The translations under genes were made by a program, and so were the position numbers. Positions 37,901 to 47,071 of a stretch of DNA of 64,000 bases are shown here, one piece after another (the first letter of the stretch is position 1; the number at the start of each line of letters is the position of its first letter). Location: assembly GCF_003933245.1 (NCBI RefSeq), contig NZ_QUSX01000003.1:62001-126000 (forward strand), in the 5' to 3' direction. The stretch is from Maribacter algicola (lineage in GTDB: Bacteria; Bacteroidota; Bacteroidia; Flavobacteriales; Flavobacteriaceae). Under the pieces are notes generated by a model. The model had not been told where the DNA came from. It made no database searches and saw only the letters and a program-made list of their open reading frames with translations.

Positions 37901-40900
37901 ATTCTGACAATGCTGTTTCAATAACAGAGTCAGGGACACAAGAATTCAACTATTATAATAAATCTTACTCTATAAGCAGCCCAGAACCTGTTGTCATTGG
38001 CAATTCGGAATTGGCCAGCTTTACCGTCCATGTTAGCAATGGTAGCGTTCAGGCAATTAATCACAACTGGCTACGTGTTGATGCAGGATCTGGTTATAAT
38101 ATCACTGCAGCGTATATAGAAAATGGCGGTGTTGAGTCTCCATTGAACGTTGTAGAAGAAGCCGGTATCTATTTTATAGAATTCGGCCCCATGGAGGGAT
38201 ATGTGGATAACACTAAAATCATTCGTTTTGAAGGAACGTTTAACGATTGCGGTCCACAGGATATAAAAGTGTCACAAAACTATGATTGTATCGGGTATCC
38301 CAGTAGTTATACTGGACTACCTTATTTTCACGAGCAAACATTTAGTCTGGAACCGGTACCAGCGGCAATCCAATTGGACATTTTAAGTCAGCCTACCACC
38401 ACCGTGGATACCTGTACGGATTATGATGTGGTATTGGAGGTACGAAACGCGGGAGAAGGTGACTTGGTAAACCCAATGGTAACCTTTGATATTCCCGGGG
38501 ATATAACCGGTCTTAACTTTACGGACCTACAAATTGAATATCCAAGGAATTCTGGGAATATTGAAAGTATAACCCCATCCATTACGGGCAATACGGTTAC
38601 CATCGACCTGTTACAGCATTCGGTCATCAATACTGAAAACGGTATTTCTGGTTCCTATGGCGCGGGAGGCTTGGACGAGCAAATTGCCATCATTACCATG
38701 ACCTTGAACCCGCAGTGTAACTATCGCTCCAATACGGGAACGGAATACGTTGTGTATGGAAACAATCCCTGTGGTACGCCCGCAGTGGGTAACGGCAGCC
38801 GCTTGGCCAGTGACCCTGTAATCATTACCGGTGCGGAGCCACCGTATAGTACGAACAGCGTGGCGGTGAGTACCCCCAATATTTTTGGATGTGATACTGA
38901 AACCGTATCCGTTGAGACCTATATTGTAGATGGTACTACAGGAAGCAATGACTATACCAGGTTAGTACTACCCCCAGGATTAGTGTACGTACCGGGATCT
39001 TTTGTATCCACCGGAACGGTTACCGCCACCTATGTCACCACTATTGTAGTGGGAGACCATGAAGAAATAGAAATCGCCCTTCCAGCAGGCGCGGGAACCA
39101 CGGAACGTATTGCCTATGACTTTGATATAGAAAGTACGGCGAGCATCTGCGCGGGTACCTATGATATAAATCTGAGTACCTATGTAACCGTATCAGGCTT
39201 GACCTGTGGTGGGGTGTCATGTGGGGATACTGAAGTAGAAACCGGTAACGCCGGTACCCAACTGACCATTACCAAAGGGGTACTTGAGGAATCTTCGTTT
39301 ACGGCGACCGCGGAATATGCCATAGCAGGTCCTAATACGAACTATTCCATTGAAATAGGTCTGGAAAATACGGGTTCCGTAGATTTGGCGTCGGGCATGA
39401 CCTATGAGGTATTCTGTGCCGATGGCTCCGGGGTCAAAACTGGCAGTGCCATCCATACAGGAAGTTTAAGTCAGGGTATTCCCGTGGGTGTCAGCATCCA
39501 AGAAAGCTTTTCTTTCAACAGTAGTACCTATTGCGGGGACAACAGTAATATTGTTGTGGAATTTGCACCGGGTACCAGCAACTGTTTCTGCGATGTACTT
39601 TCTGTGGTCATTGCCAGTACGCCTTCGCCCGCCTCTGGTGACGTGACCTTTGTAAACGATAATATAACGGTGAACGAGGCTGCAGGGACGGCTACTTTGG
39701 AGGTGATTTTCAATGGAAATGCACCCGGCGGATTCACGATGGATTTTACCACCTTGAATAACACGGCGGTTTCCGCTCAGGACTATGTGACCACAACGGG
39801 AAGCTTAACGTTTGCAGGTAACAATGGCGAGATACAGACCATTACTATACCTATTTTGGACGATGCTATTATAGAAAGCACTGAAAACTTTTTGGTGAAC
39901 CTGTCAAATCCTTCATTAGGTGCAATAAACATTTTAGATCCACAGGCCACTGTGAACATAACGGACAACGATTTGGCCGGTATCACCATAGACGATGCAA
40001 CGGCCAGTGAGGGAGATAATCTAGTCTTTACAATTACCGCAAGTCAGCCTTCCCCTACAGATCTGGTATTTGACTTGACCTACACAGATATAACCACCAT
40101 ACCTGCCGATTACTCAGGACCCTCAACGGTAACCTTACCGGCCAACAGTACAAGCGTCAGCTTTAATGTGGCAGCTTTGGACGATGACTGGTTTGAAAAC
40201 ACACAGACTTTTGACTTGACGATTGCCTTAAGTTCCGGAACGGCCAACATTACGGACGACACTGGAAGGGGAACGATTTTAGATACCGATCAAGCCACTG
40301 TTTCTACGGCTAACTATGATGTTTTGGAAGATGTAGGTGTTGTACAACTAAGAGTATTTCTTTCAGATGGCAGTGGAAGAGTAGGTGTAGAAAGTGCGTT
40401 TACGGTAGATGTAACGGTAAATAGTAATTTACTTAGTTTCCCAGCAACTGATGGTTCCGACTATACTTCCACAACGGCCACAATTTCTTTCCCGGCATAT
40501 TCACCAGCAGGTACTGAGTTTTTTATTCCGCTGACCATTTTGGATGATGCAATTGTTGAACCCTCAGAAAGAGTAATTCAGCGTCTTTCCAATCCGTCTA
40601 TATCTGGTATTGGTCTGGCAGGCCCGGGAGGAATAGTAAGGATCCATGATAACGACACGGCAACGATAACCCAACTAGATATAACGGTAAATGAGGATGT
40701 GGGTACCATCAGCTATGACTTTACCCTATCCGGTACTACCCAGGACCCATTCTCCATTGATTACACGACCATTGATAATACTGCTATCGCACCTGGCGAT
40801 TACGGAAATACCAATGGGACACTAAACTTTAATGGAAATAATGGTGAGGTCCAAAGCATTACTTTAAGCATTGTAGATGATGGTATTAGTGAGCCTTCAG

Positions 40901-43900
40901 AGGATTTTAACGTGAACGGAACGTATACCGGCATACCCCCGTCCTTTACAAACGCTTTGGCACAGAATATTGTATTCTCAAATAATCCTGGGACAGTTAC
41001 CATCAACGCCAATGACACGGAAATCTGTAACGACGGCGTTGACAACGACGGTGACGGACTTGTGGATTGTGAAGACCCCGATTGTTATTTAGCATTAAAC
41101 TCAGGTGATCCGGACAATGATGGTGATGGAATTGGTGATTTCTGTGACTTGGATGATGACAATGATGGAATTCAAGATATTTCCGAGTGTCCAATTACAC
41201 CTGTAGATTTCAGCACCATTTTAGGTAGTGGAAATGCCATTTTACTAGGTGACCCTGCTACTAGTTTTTCAAGTTATACAACCGGTAGCCCGCTTCCTCT
41301 TACACTTAGCGTTGGTAATATACAAGAAAATGGAGCCAATGATTCTCGGGTGTTTTCGGAAAACGGTGGATCTATACTTCGATTTGAAGATTCTGGCGAA
41401 GTAATAGCCGGAACCGGTTATTCAGTTGATCTAACATTTTCCCAGCCTTCCTCATTCAGGTTTGGGGCTAATAACACCCTTGGTAATTCCAATATTAATC
41501 AATCCGATAGATTTGTAATAACACCTATTAACCCTTCACCAGATTTTCAATGGAGAGTGATCTCAAGCTTTGCGGCCAACATTACCATTGCATCCAACGT
41601 ATTAACGATTGAAGGTGATACAAATTCTGGAAATCTTGGCAATAGTCCATATGCAGAATTTGATATAGTTACAGTAGGTACCTCAGAAGGTATTATCGTA
41701 TATCACGAAGCAAGCTTCAGTGCAACCGATAGTGTAAATTCAGGACGTTTTACTTTTTCCTTTTGTCCAGATTCAGATTATGATAACATTCCTGACTATC
41801 TTGATTTGGATAGCGACAACGACGGCTGTTTCGATACCGTTGAGGCCGGCCATACAGATGGTGACAACGATGGCATCTTGGGCAACTCGCCCGTGACGGT
41901 TGACAACGCCGGACAGGTTACAGGCCAAGGTGGGTATACGGGCACCAATACCAATGTGACCACTGCGTTTGTACCTGTGGTCATCAATACCCAACCAAGC
42001 GACCAAATAGCGAATATTGGCGGTAACGTGACCTTTACTGCTGCGGCTTCCGGTGGTGCGACACTTTCCTACCAATGGCAGGAAAGTACGAACAATGGTG
42101 CCACTTGGAACGATATTGCAAACGCAGGTATCTATTCCGGTACGGACACCAACAGTCTAACCTTGATAGGAGTAGGAATTCCCGAACACGACAACGACTA
42201 TCGATTGGTGATAACCTCTTCCGATAACAATTGCGATACATACACCAGTGCTTCTGCAGACCTTTTTGTACGACCAAACTTGAGCGTGGAGGATGTAACG
42301 GCAGTAGAAGGTGGAAACCTGGCCTTTGTCATCACCCCATCGCACGTGGTAAATCAGGACATCACTTTTGATCTGACCTATATCGATATTTCCACCACGG
42401 CTTCGGATTATTCGGCCATAGCCAATGGTACCCTTCCGGCAAATGCCATTTCGGTGACCATAAACGTGCCCGCACTGGACGATGCGATCATAGAGCCAAC
42501 AGAGTCCTTTACCTTTGGTATGACCAATGGTAATGACTTTGCCGGCGATATCAGTGATACCGCAATTGGTACCATTACCGACAATGACGGCTCCGGTCCC
42601 GGAGAGGGGATCTCTGTGGCGGACTTTACTGTGGACGAAAGTGTTGGTACGGCGGACTTTGTCATTACCTATACAGGTCCTACCGTAGCGAGCAGTTTTA
42701 CTGTGGACTTCAGCGTAACCGATGGTTCTGCCATTAATCCAGACGACTATACCGTAGCGACGGTGGGTATCCAAGTGACCTTCCCTGCCGGTACAGCCAA
42801 TGGCGATACTCAGGTGGTGACCATCAGCATAGTGGACGATACGATCATCGAAGGTAGCGAAGACTTGAATATCACCCTGTCCAATATCTCGAATCCTGGC
42901 ATTGCCGTTGTTGATGGAGACGGTATAGGTACCATTACCGACAATGACGGTTCGGGACCTGGAGAAGGGATTTCCGTGACCGACTTCACAGTCGATGAAG
43001 GCGTGGGCATCACCGATTTTGTAATTACCTATACGGGTCCTACCGTTCAGAACGCCTTTACGGTAGATTTCTCCGTGACCGATGGTTCTGCCATCGACCC
43101 GGATGATTACTCCGTAGCGACGGTGGGTGTTTCCGTGACCTTCCCGGCGGGCACCGCCGATGGTGATATGCAGTTGGTAAGTATCAACATCATGGACGAT
43201 CTAATCATCGAACCAAGCGAAGATCTCAACATAACCCTGTCCAACATCTCCATCCCAACCATCAACATGGTCGATGGTGATGGTATAGGAACCATAACGG
43301 ACAACGACGGTTCCGGGCCCGGAGAGGGAATCTCAGTGGCCGACTTTACCGTGGACGAGAGCGTAGGTACGGCGGATTTCGTCATCACCTACACCGGTCC
43401 GACAGTTGCAAGTAGCTTTACCGTGGACTTCAGCGTGACCGATGGTTCTGCCATTGATCCGGACGATTATACCTTGGCAACGGTAGGTACACAAGTAACC
43501 TTCCCTGCCGGTACCGCCAATGGCGATACCCAAGTGGTGACCGTGAACATCGTGGACGACATGATCATCGAAAGCACGGAGGATTTAAACATTACATTGT
43601 CCAACATCTCCATCCCTGTGATCAACATGGTGGATGGCGATGGTATCGGAACGATTACCGACAATGACGGTTCGGGGCCTGGCGAGGGAATCTCGGTGGC
43701 CGACTTTACCGTGGACGAGGGCGAAGGTACGGCGGATTTCGTCATTACCTATACCGGTCCAACCGTACAGGATGCCTTTACCGTGGACTTCTTGGTGACA
43801 GATGGCACGGCCATCGACCCCGATGATTATTCCGTGGCAACGATGGGCGTTTCCGTGACCTTCCCTGCGGGGACCATGGACGGTGATACCCAAGTAGTGA

Positions 43901-45894
43901 CCGTCAACATCGTGGACGATATGATCATCGAAGGTAGCGAGGACTTGAACATTACATTGTCCAACATCTCCATCCCGGCCATCAATTTGGTGGATGGTGA
44001 CGGTATCGGTACCATAACCGATAATGACGGTTCAGGTCCGGGCGAGGGAATCTCCGTGGCGGACTTTACCGTGGACGAGAGCGTAGGTACAGCAGATTTC
44101 ATCATTACCTATACCGGTCCTACAGTGGCGAGCAGCTTTACAGTGGACTTTATTGTCACCGATGGTACGGCCTTAAATCCGGACGATTACTCCGTAGCAA
44201 CAGTAGGCACGCAAGTGACCTTCCCTGCCGGTACCGCCAATGGCGATACCCAAGTGGTCACCGTCAACATCGTGGACGATATGATCATCGAAAGTTCGGA
44301 GGTTTTGAACATTACCCTGTCCAACATCTCCATCCCGGCCATCAACATGATGGATGGCGATGGTATAGGAACGATTACGGACAACGACGGTTCCGGGCCC
44401 GGAGAGGGTATCTCCGTGGCTGACTTTACAGTGGACGAGAGTGTGGGTACGGCGGATTTTGTCATTACCTATACCGGTCCTACAGTGGCCAGTAGTTTTA
44501 CGGTTGATTTCGTTATCACGGACGGTACGGCCATTGATCCGGACGATTTCTCCGTGGCAACGGTGGGTGTTTCCGTGACTTTCCCCGCAGGTACCGCCAA
44601 CGGCGATACACAGATAGTAACCGTAAACATAGTGGACGATATGATACTAGAAGGTGCGGAAAACCTGAACGTCACCTTGTCCAACATCTCCATCCCGGCC
44701 ATCAATATGTTGGACGGTAATGGAGTAGGTACCATTACGGATAACGACGGAAACGGTCCTTTGGAGGGTATCTCCGTGACCGACTTTACCGTCGATGAAA
44801 GTGTGGGCACCGTGGACTTCGTAATATCCTACACCGGGAACACCGTTCAGGATGCCTTCAACGTCAACTTCACGGTGACGGACGGTTCCGCTACAAGCCC
44901 GGACGATTATACAGCTACCATGACCGGTACGGTCACCTTCCCTGCCGCTACCACCAACGGCGATACCCAGGTGGTGACCATCAGCATCGTGGACGATATG
45001 ATTGCGGAAACAACTGAAGACCTAACCATTAGCCTCGGATTTGACGCGGTTCCACCAATGGGTGTGAACATGCTCGATGGCAACGGTATCGGTACCATTA
45101 CTGACAACGATATTATGCCCAGTCCATACCAAGAGCAGATGACCATCATGTGTGGCGATGAACTGCCACCTGCCCCGGAACTGACCTTTATAGGCGGATG
45201 CGGAAACTACACGGTGGTTTACGACGAGATGAGGCAGGATGCATCGGATTCCGATGATTATATGATCATTAGGACCTGGAACGTCACCGATGCCTGCGGC
45301 AACAACGCCATCTTTGAACAGATCGTGTTCGTGATGCAGCCACAACTCGAGGAAGTCGCCATCGATATCTGTATCGAGGACGCGCCCATTGACCTTGCGG
45401 ACTATCTGCCTGTCGGCTTTGATACCAATGGTACCTTTACCGCGATAACTGAGGGTGCGGTACTAAACGGTAGCGTATTCGACCCAATGGTACACCAGTT
45501 ACAGGAATACCTTGTGGAATACAGCTCCACTGCTGGCGACTGTAAGTACTTCGTGGACTTCACCATAACGGTGAACAATGACTGCGTACCCTGTAATGTA
45601 GATGATTTCACCATTTCCAAGGCCATTACCGCCAATGGGGACAACATCAACGATCTGTTCGAAATCAGGGGTGCGGAGTTCTGTGAAAGTACCTTCGATG
45701 TGATGGTCTTCAATAGATGGGGGAACAAGGTCTTCGAGGCTACTGATTACCAGAACGACTGGGGAGGATATGCTCCTGACAATGCCCTTGGACAATCCGG
45801 ATTCTTGCCAACGGGTACCTACTATTACATTATCAACGTAATAGGCGAAAAAACCGAACAGATCAATGGATATATTTATATCGGAACACAATAA
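34909..45894 (+). CDS. Giant SprB-like T9SS type B adhesin with Calx-beta repeats
   Basis: This 3661-residue secreted protein has a signal peptide (about 1-31, ending HILNAQ). Residues to about 1575 are beta-rich domains of no named family. Four diverged Calx-beta domains follow (about 1580-2035), then calcium-binding TSP3-type repeats (about 2038-2094, DNDGDGLVDCEDPDC, and about 2285-2325), an Ig-like domain (about 2340-2450), another Calx-beta, and seven tandem 120-residue Calx-beta units (2561-3401). A HYR-like domain with VTDACGNN comes next. The last 100 residues form the gliding-associated C-terminal domain (ITANGDNINDLF, then FNRWGNKVFE), the T9SS type B signal. A PorP/SprF gene and an OmpA gene follow, the usual partners of SprB-type adhesins. 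Calcium-dependent surface adhesion is inferred. Confidence 0.93.
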   Translation: MKKQYSSVSVLKPLVLLLLMVFGVTHILNAQINTNKIRVDLSSLSFKACSDTNNGLSTVTVQSKQATTTDFQIAFDLPDGVYYQAGSGTITVQTGSGDFTFSEVDITNLNQPIFRLERPGNAPWQINDQVTFTYQKTADCDAVQYSYNGGLFKDAHSITFNDHQGAQTASDNDLSVNSYNLFRAFLAVDDIPNVSDIVGGVQYRDIVIRNSGNGSVQSFDHQVTVNVSLRPNYELSFNGTPLTPASISGGIYTYNIDLNSAPFAGQVGDGDNLFENESITLVEQLSMDECGWNKSTHHSPRWGCSAGTYCQVGTEISGSFSTIVENPDLTLQRINYPTIPRWDAPVTYTNRVANNAAAQNAYDININIGYGWYGERSTEGTNYLWGDDRTNQRQLDNFRFAGGSSFTPSRWVHSVEPGTGAGSYFLDSNVLTFDPDGPGGLDDLDGDGYYDDLAPGESFDVLFDMTMLPATPACDEWGKTFLNNEQLRIEVWSVNTCTNPTDTKRQNLNSSEVNAPSLFDWSNPESYDLDAIPGEIFNLNFVGRLDGHYEEPTCNGVEMFGNDLSTSYVAEIVVPNGVTLDASADPRYSQSGNTIEFVETNLADFFQSSYSLRIPISFPLNIDCALYSGPETMQIAFSTFYESSCFSREIHCGTFDVVTHCPDGCTGPTTNSFEANRVTAGWTDDTMTTKVTLDPSIHATKYYMSNDEMVVTTSAVMINDVKDNLYLEMRYVTDTGQNMADIINFESGTITINDLSSGTQTTAITVAPTINTFGGNDNRMTFDLSSYRSIISPSYQYGEGFEQDEIELELHFRFKDTFPEENRLYQFYEFSGEFYGFDGGGSKRSCEIYSERAFFFDNSVGLNLHNDNTVTGCDTRWLYLTLESSSGVGDKFPDEYRPPILFQSATLEIPPGMYFDNQAVVWGFPNIQPENQQPSSSNGGLNFSVSGNMVTITPTTRFVNWDQGSNNFPQIQIPVIATSATPALSNPSVSVTYIDYAYSDNAVSITESGTQEFNYYNKSYSISSPEPVVIGNSELASFTVHVSNGSVQAINHNWLRVDAGSGYNITAAYIENGGVESPLNVVEEAGIYFIEFGPMEGYVDNTKIIRFEGTFNDCGPQDIKVSQNYDCIGYPSSYTGLPYFHEQTFSLEPVPAAIQLDILSQPTTTVDTCTDYDVVLEVRNAGEGDLVNPMVTFDIPGDITGLNFTDLQIEYPRNSGNIESITPSITGNTVTIDLLQHSVINTENGISGSYGAGGLDEQIAIITMTLNPQCNYRSNTGTEYVVYGNNPCGTPAVGNGSRLASDPVIITGAEPPYSTNSVAVSTPNIFGCDTETVSVETYIVDGTTGSNDYTRLVLPPGLVYVPGSFVSTGTVTATYVTTIVVGDHEEIEIALPAGAGTTERIAYDFDIESTASICAGTYDINLSTYVTVSGLTCGGVSCGDTEVETGNAGTQLTITKGVLEESSFTATAEYAIAGPNTNYSIEIGLENTGSVDLASGMTYEVFCADGSGVKTGSAIHTGSLSQGIPVGVSIQESFSFNSSTYCGDNSNIVVEFAPGTSNCFCDVLSVVIASTPSPASGDVTFVNDNITVNEAAGTATLEVIFNGNAPGGFTMDFTTLNNTAVSAQDYVTTTGSLTFAGNNGEIQTITIPILDDAIIESTENFLVNLSNPSLGAINILDPQATVNITDNDLAGITIDDATASEGDNLVFTITASQPSPTDLVFDLTYTDITTIPADYSGPSTVTLPANSTSVSFNVAALDDDWFENTQTFDLTIALSSGTANITDDTGRGTILDTDQATVSTANYDVLEDVGVVQLRVFLSDGSGRVGVESAFTVDVTVNSNLLSFPATDGSDYTSTTATISFPAYSPAGTEFFIPLTILDDAIVEPSERVIQRLSNPSISGIGLAGPGGIVRIHDNDTATITQLDITVNEDVGTISYDFTLSGTTQDPFSIDYTTIDNTAIAPGDYGNTNGTLNFNGNNGEVQSITLSIVDDGISEPSEDFNVNGTYTGIPPSFTNALAQNIVFSNNPGTVTINANDTEICNDGVDNDGDGLVDCEDPDCYLALNSGDPDNDGDGIGDFCDLDDDNDGIQDISECPITPVDFSTILGSGNAILLGDPATSFSSYTTGSPLPLTLSVGNIQENGANDSRVFSENGGSILRFEDSGEVIAGTGYSVDLTFSQPSSFRFGANNTLGNSNINQSDRFVITPINPSPDFQWRVISSFAANITIASNVLTIEGDTNSGNLGNSPYAEFDIVTVGTSEGIIVYHEASFSATDSVNSGRFTFSFCPDSDYDNIPDYLDLDSDNDGCFDTVEAGHTDGDNDGILGNSPVTVDNAGQVTGQGGYTGTNTNVTTAFVPVVINTQPSDQIANIGGNVTFTAAASGGATLSYQWQESTNNGATWNDIANAGIYSGTDTNSLTLIGVGIPEHDNDYRLVITSSDNNCDTYTSASADLFVRPNLSVEDVTAVEGGNLAFVITPSHVVNQDITFDLTYIDISTTASDYSAIANGTLPANAISVTINVPALDDAIIEPTESFTFGMTNGNDFAGDISDTAIGTITDNDGSGPGEGISVADFTVDESVGTADFVITYTGPTVASSFTVDFSVTDGSAINPDDYTVATVGIQVTFPAGTANGDTQVVTISIVDDTIIEGSEDLNITLSNISNPGIAVVDGDGIGTITDNDGSGPGEGISVTDFTVDEGVGITDFVITYTGPTVQNAFTVDFSVTDGSAIDPDDYSVATVGVSVTFPAGTADGDMQLVSINIMDDLIIEPSEDLNITLSNISIPTINMVDGDGIGTITDNDGSGPGEGISVADFTVDESVGTADFVITYTGPTVASSFTVDFSVTDGSAIDPDDYTLATVGTQVTFPAGTANGDTQVVTVNIVDDMIIESTEDLNITLSNISIPVINMVDGDGIGTITDNDGSGPGEGISVADFTVDEGEGTADFVITYTGPTVQDAFTVDFLVTDGTAIDPDDYSVATMGVSVTFPAGTMDGDTQVVTVNIVDDMIIEGSEDLNITLSNISIPAINLVDGDGIGTITDNDGSGPGEGISVADFTVDESVGTADFIITYTGPTVASSFTVDFIVTDGTALNPDDYSVATVGTQVTFPAGTANGDTQVVTVNIVDDMIIESSEVLNITLSNISIPAINMMDGDGIGTITDNDGSGPGEGISVADFTVDESVGTADFVITYTGPTVASSFTVDFVITDGTAIDPDDFSVATVGVSVTFPAGTANGDTQIVTVNIVDDMILEGAENLNVTLSNISIPAINMLDGNGVGTITDNDGNGPLEGISVTDFTVDESVGTVDFVISYTGNTVQDAFNVNFTVTDGSATSPDDYTATMTGTVTFPAATTNGDTQVVTISIVDDMIAETTEDLTISLGFDAVPPMGVNMLDGNGIGTITDNDIMPSPYQEQMTIMCGDELPPAPELTFIGGCGNYTVVYDEMRQDASDSDDYMIIRTWNVTDACGNNAIFEQIVFVMQPQLEEVAIDICIEDAPIDLADYLPVGFDTNGTFTAITEGAVLNGSVFDPMVHQLQEYLVEYSSTAGDCKYFVDFTITVNNDCVPCNVDDFTISKAITANGDNINDLFEIRGAEFCESTFDVMVFNRWGNKVFEATDYQNDWGGYAPDNALGQSGFLPTGTYYYIINVIGEKTEQINGYIYIGTQ
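42589..45111 (+). repeat. Seven tandem 360-bp Calx-beta units
   Basis: Units start at 42589, 42949, 43309, 43669, 44029, 44389 and 44749. The first six are exactly 360 bp (120 codons) and the last is 363 bp. Each begins GSGPGEGIS (GNGPLEGIS in unit 7) and ends GTITDND. Units 1-6 are very similar at the DNA level; unit 7 and the upstream Calx-beta domain are more diverged, as expected at the edges of an array. They are in frame within the adhesin gene. Confidence 0.95.
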
Positions 45895-45919
45895 AAAAAA
45901 CAAAAAGGTCCTGAACCCT

Positions 45920-45959
45920 ATTCATCCAAGGTATTGGATTGATGGTACTTTGGATGAAT
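45920..45959 (+). other. Strong hairpin after the adhesin gene
   Basis: ATTCATCCAAGGTA (45920-45933) and TACTTTGGATGAAT (45946-45959) form a 14-bp stem with one G-T pair and a 12-nt loop. There is no T run after it. It may protect the long adhesin mRNA or act as a processing site between the adhesin and PorP genes. Confidence 0.5.
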
Positions 45960-46079
45960 CAAGGGATTAAAAGGAACTTACCGTCGTCTATAAAAATTGT
46001 TATTGAACGACGAAATATTTTAAAATCGAGAATAAATCGATGTTAAACGATTTAATTCCAAATAGGGGTATTACTAATT

Positions 46080-46087
46080 TAACTTTG
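46080..46087 (+). promoter_or_regulatory. -7 box for the PorP/SprF-OmpA operon
   Basis: TAACTTTG matches TAnnTTTG 51 nt before the ATG at 46138, so the two partner genes can be transcribed apart from the adhesin. No good -33 TTTG is seen. Confidence 0.45.
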
Positions 46088-46137
46088 CATTTGATAAACC
46101 TACTTATTTTTTAGTAAAAACGTTTAAACCCCAAACC

Positions 46138-47043
46138 ATGAACGTTTACACGAAATACCTATCCCTATTGGCATTGCTGCTGACTACGTTTGTTAGCGCG
46201 CAACAGCTACCGCAGTTTACGCAATACATGTACAATACCATTTCCGTGAATCCGGCCTATGCGGGTAGCAGGGAAACCTTGAACGTGACCCTATTGCACA
46301 GGAACCAGTGGGCAGGCTTGGAAGGAAACCCAAGGACCAATACACTATCGGTACACTCACCGCTTCGAAATAACCGGATAGGTGTAGGAGTATCTTATAT
46401 AAATGACAGGTTGGGCGATGAAAGCACAAACTACGTGTATGGGGACTTTTCTTATTCCGTACTATTGAATCCCAAGGTAAAGATGTCCTTTGGGCTCAAG
46501 GCTGGGTTTACCAACTATAATCTAAACAATCCAGATCCCAACGATCCTTTTTTCAATGCCAACTTCAATGCATGGAAACCAAATTTCGGGGCGGGTATCT
46601 ATGTAGGCTCCAACAGGTGGTATCTTGGTATTTCATCGCCAAGGATATCCAATACGGACCTCAACGACGGGGAGTTTGAGGCATTGGAACGAAACAGCTA
46701 TTACGCCATTGGTGGCGTGGTCGTGGACATCTCCCCCAGCATTAAGTTCAAGCCTACCTCCATTGCCAAGATTACGAACGGTGCACCCGCTACATATGAC
46801 TTTACGGCCAACTTACTTTTCAATGAAAAGTTTTGGATAGGGGCCTCCTACAGGATCAACGATGCCTCCAATTTTGGGGCCATGATGGACTACCAGGTAT
46901 CCAGGGACTTTCGTTTGGGCTATGCCTATGACCTACCTACTTCAACGGTGAGGCCCTATACGGGAGGTACCCATGAAATTATTCTAATATACGAAGTGTT
47001 CAAAAGAAAACCCGGAGGTATAAAATCTCCCAGATATTTCTAA
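46138..47043 (+). CDS. PorP/SprF family outer-membrane protein
   Basis: This 301-residue protein has a signal peptide (MNVYTKYLSLLALLLTTFVS, then AQ) and the PorP/SprF family pattern from its first mature residues: QLPQFTQYMYNTISVNPAYA, then LLHRNQWAGLEGNPRTNT, with later barrel strands ending ILIYEV. Family members act with the T9SS; in Flavobacterium SprF is needed to deliver SprB to the surface. Here it directly follows a type B substrate, so it is probably the dedicated export or attachment partner of the giant adhesin. The OmpA-family gene is 28 bp downstream. Confidence 0.93.
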   Translation: MNVYTKYLSLLALLLTTFVSAQQLPQFTQYMYNTISVNPAYAGSRETLNVTLLHRNQWAGLEGNPRTNTLSVHSPLRNNRIGVGVSYINDRLGDESTNYVYGDFSYSVLLNPKVKMSFGLKAGFTNYNLNNPDPNDPFFNANFNAWKPNFGAGIYVGSNRWYLGISSPRISNTDLNDGEFEALERNSYYAIGGVVVDISPSIKFKPTSIAKITNGAPATYDFTANLLFNEKFWIGASYRINDASNFGAMMDYQVSRDFRLGYAYDLPTSTVRPYTGGTHEIILIYEVFKRKPGGIKSPRYF

Positions 47044-47071
47044 TAAAAACACCCGCTTAATCTTATCAAAA

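Noticed and set aside
42589..45111. Regular direct repeats resembling a repeat array such as CRISPR
   Set aside because: The 360-bp period is in frame within one coding sequence; there are no short repeats with unique spacers.
42157..45903. Series of antisense open frames of 67-205 codons across the Calx-beta array, many with near-identical proteins
   Set aside because: They repeat every 360 bp with the sense units and arise from the codon use of the repeated sense gene; no start signals or domains support them.
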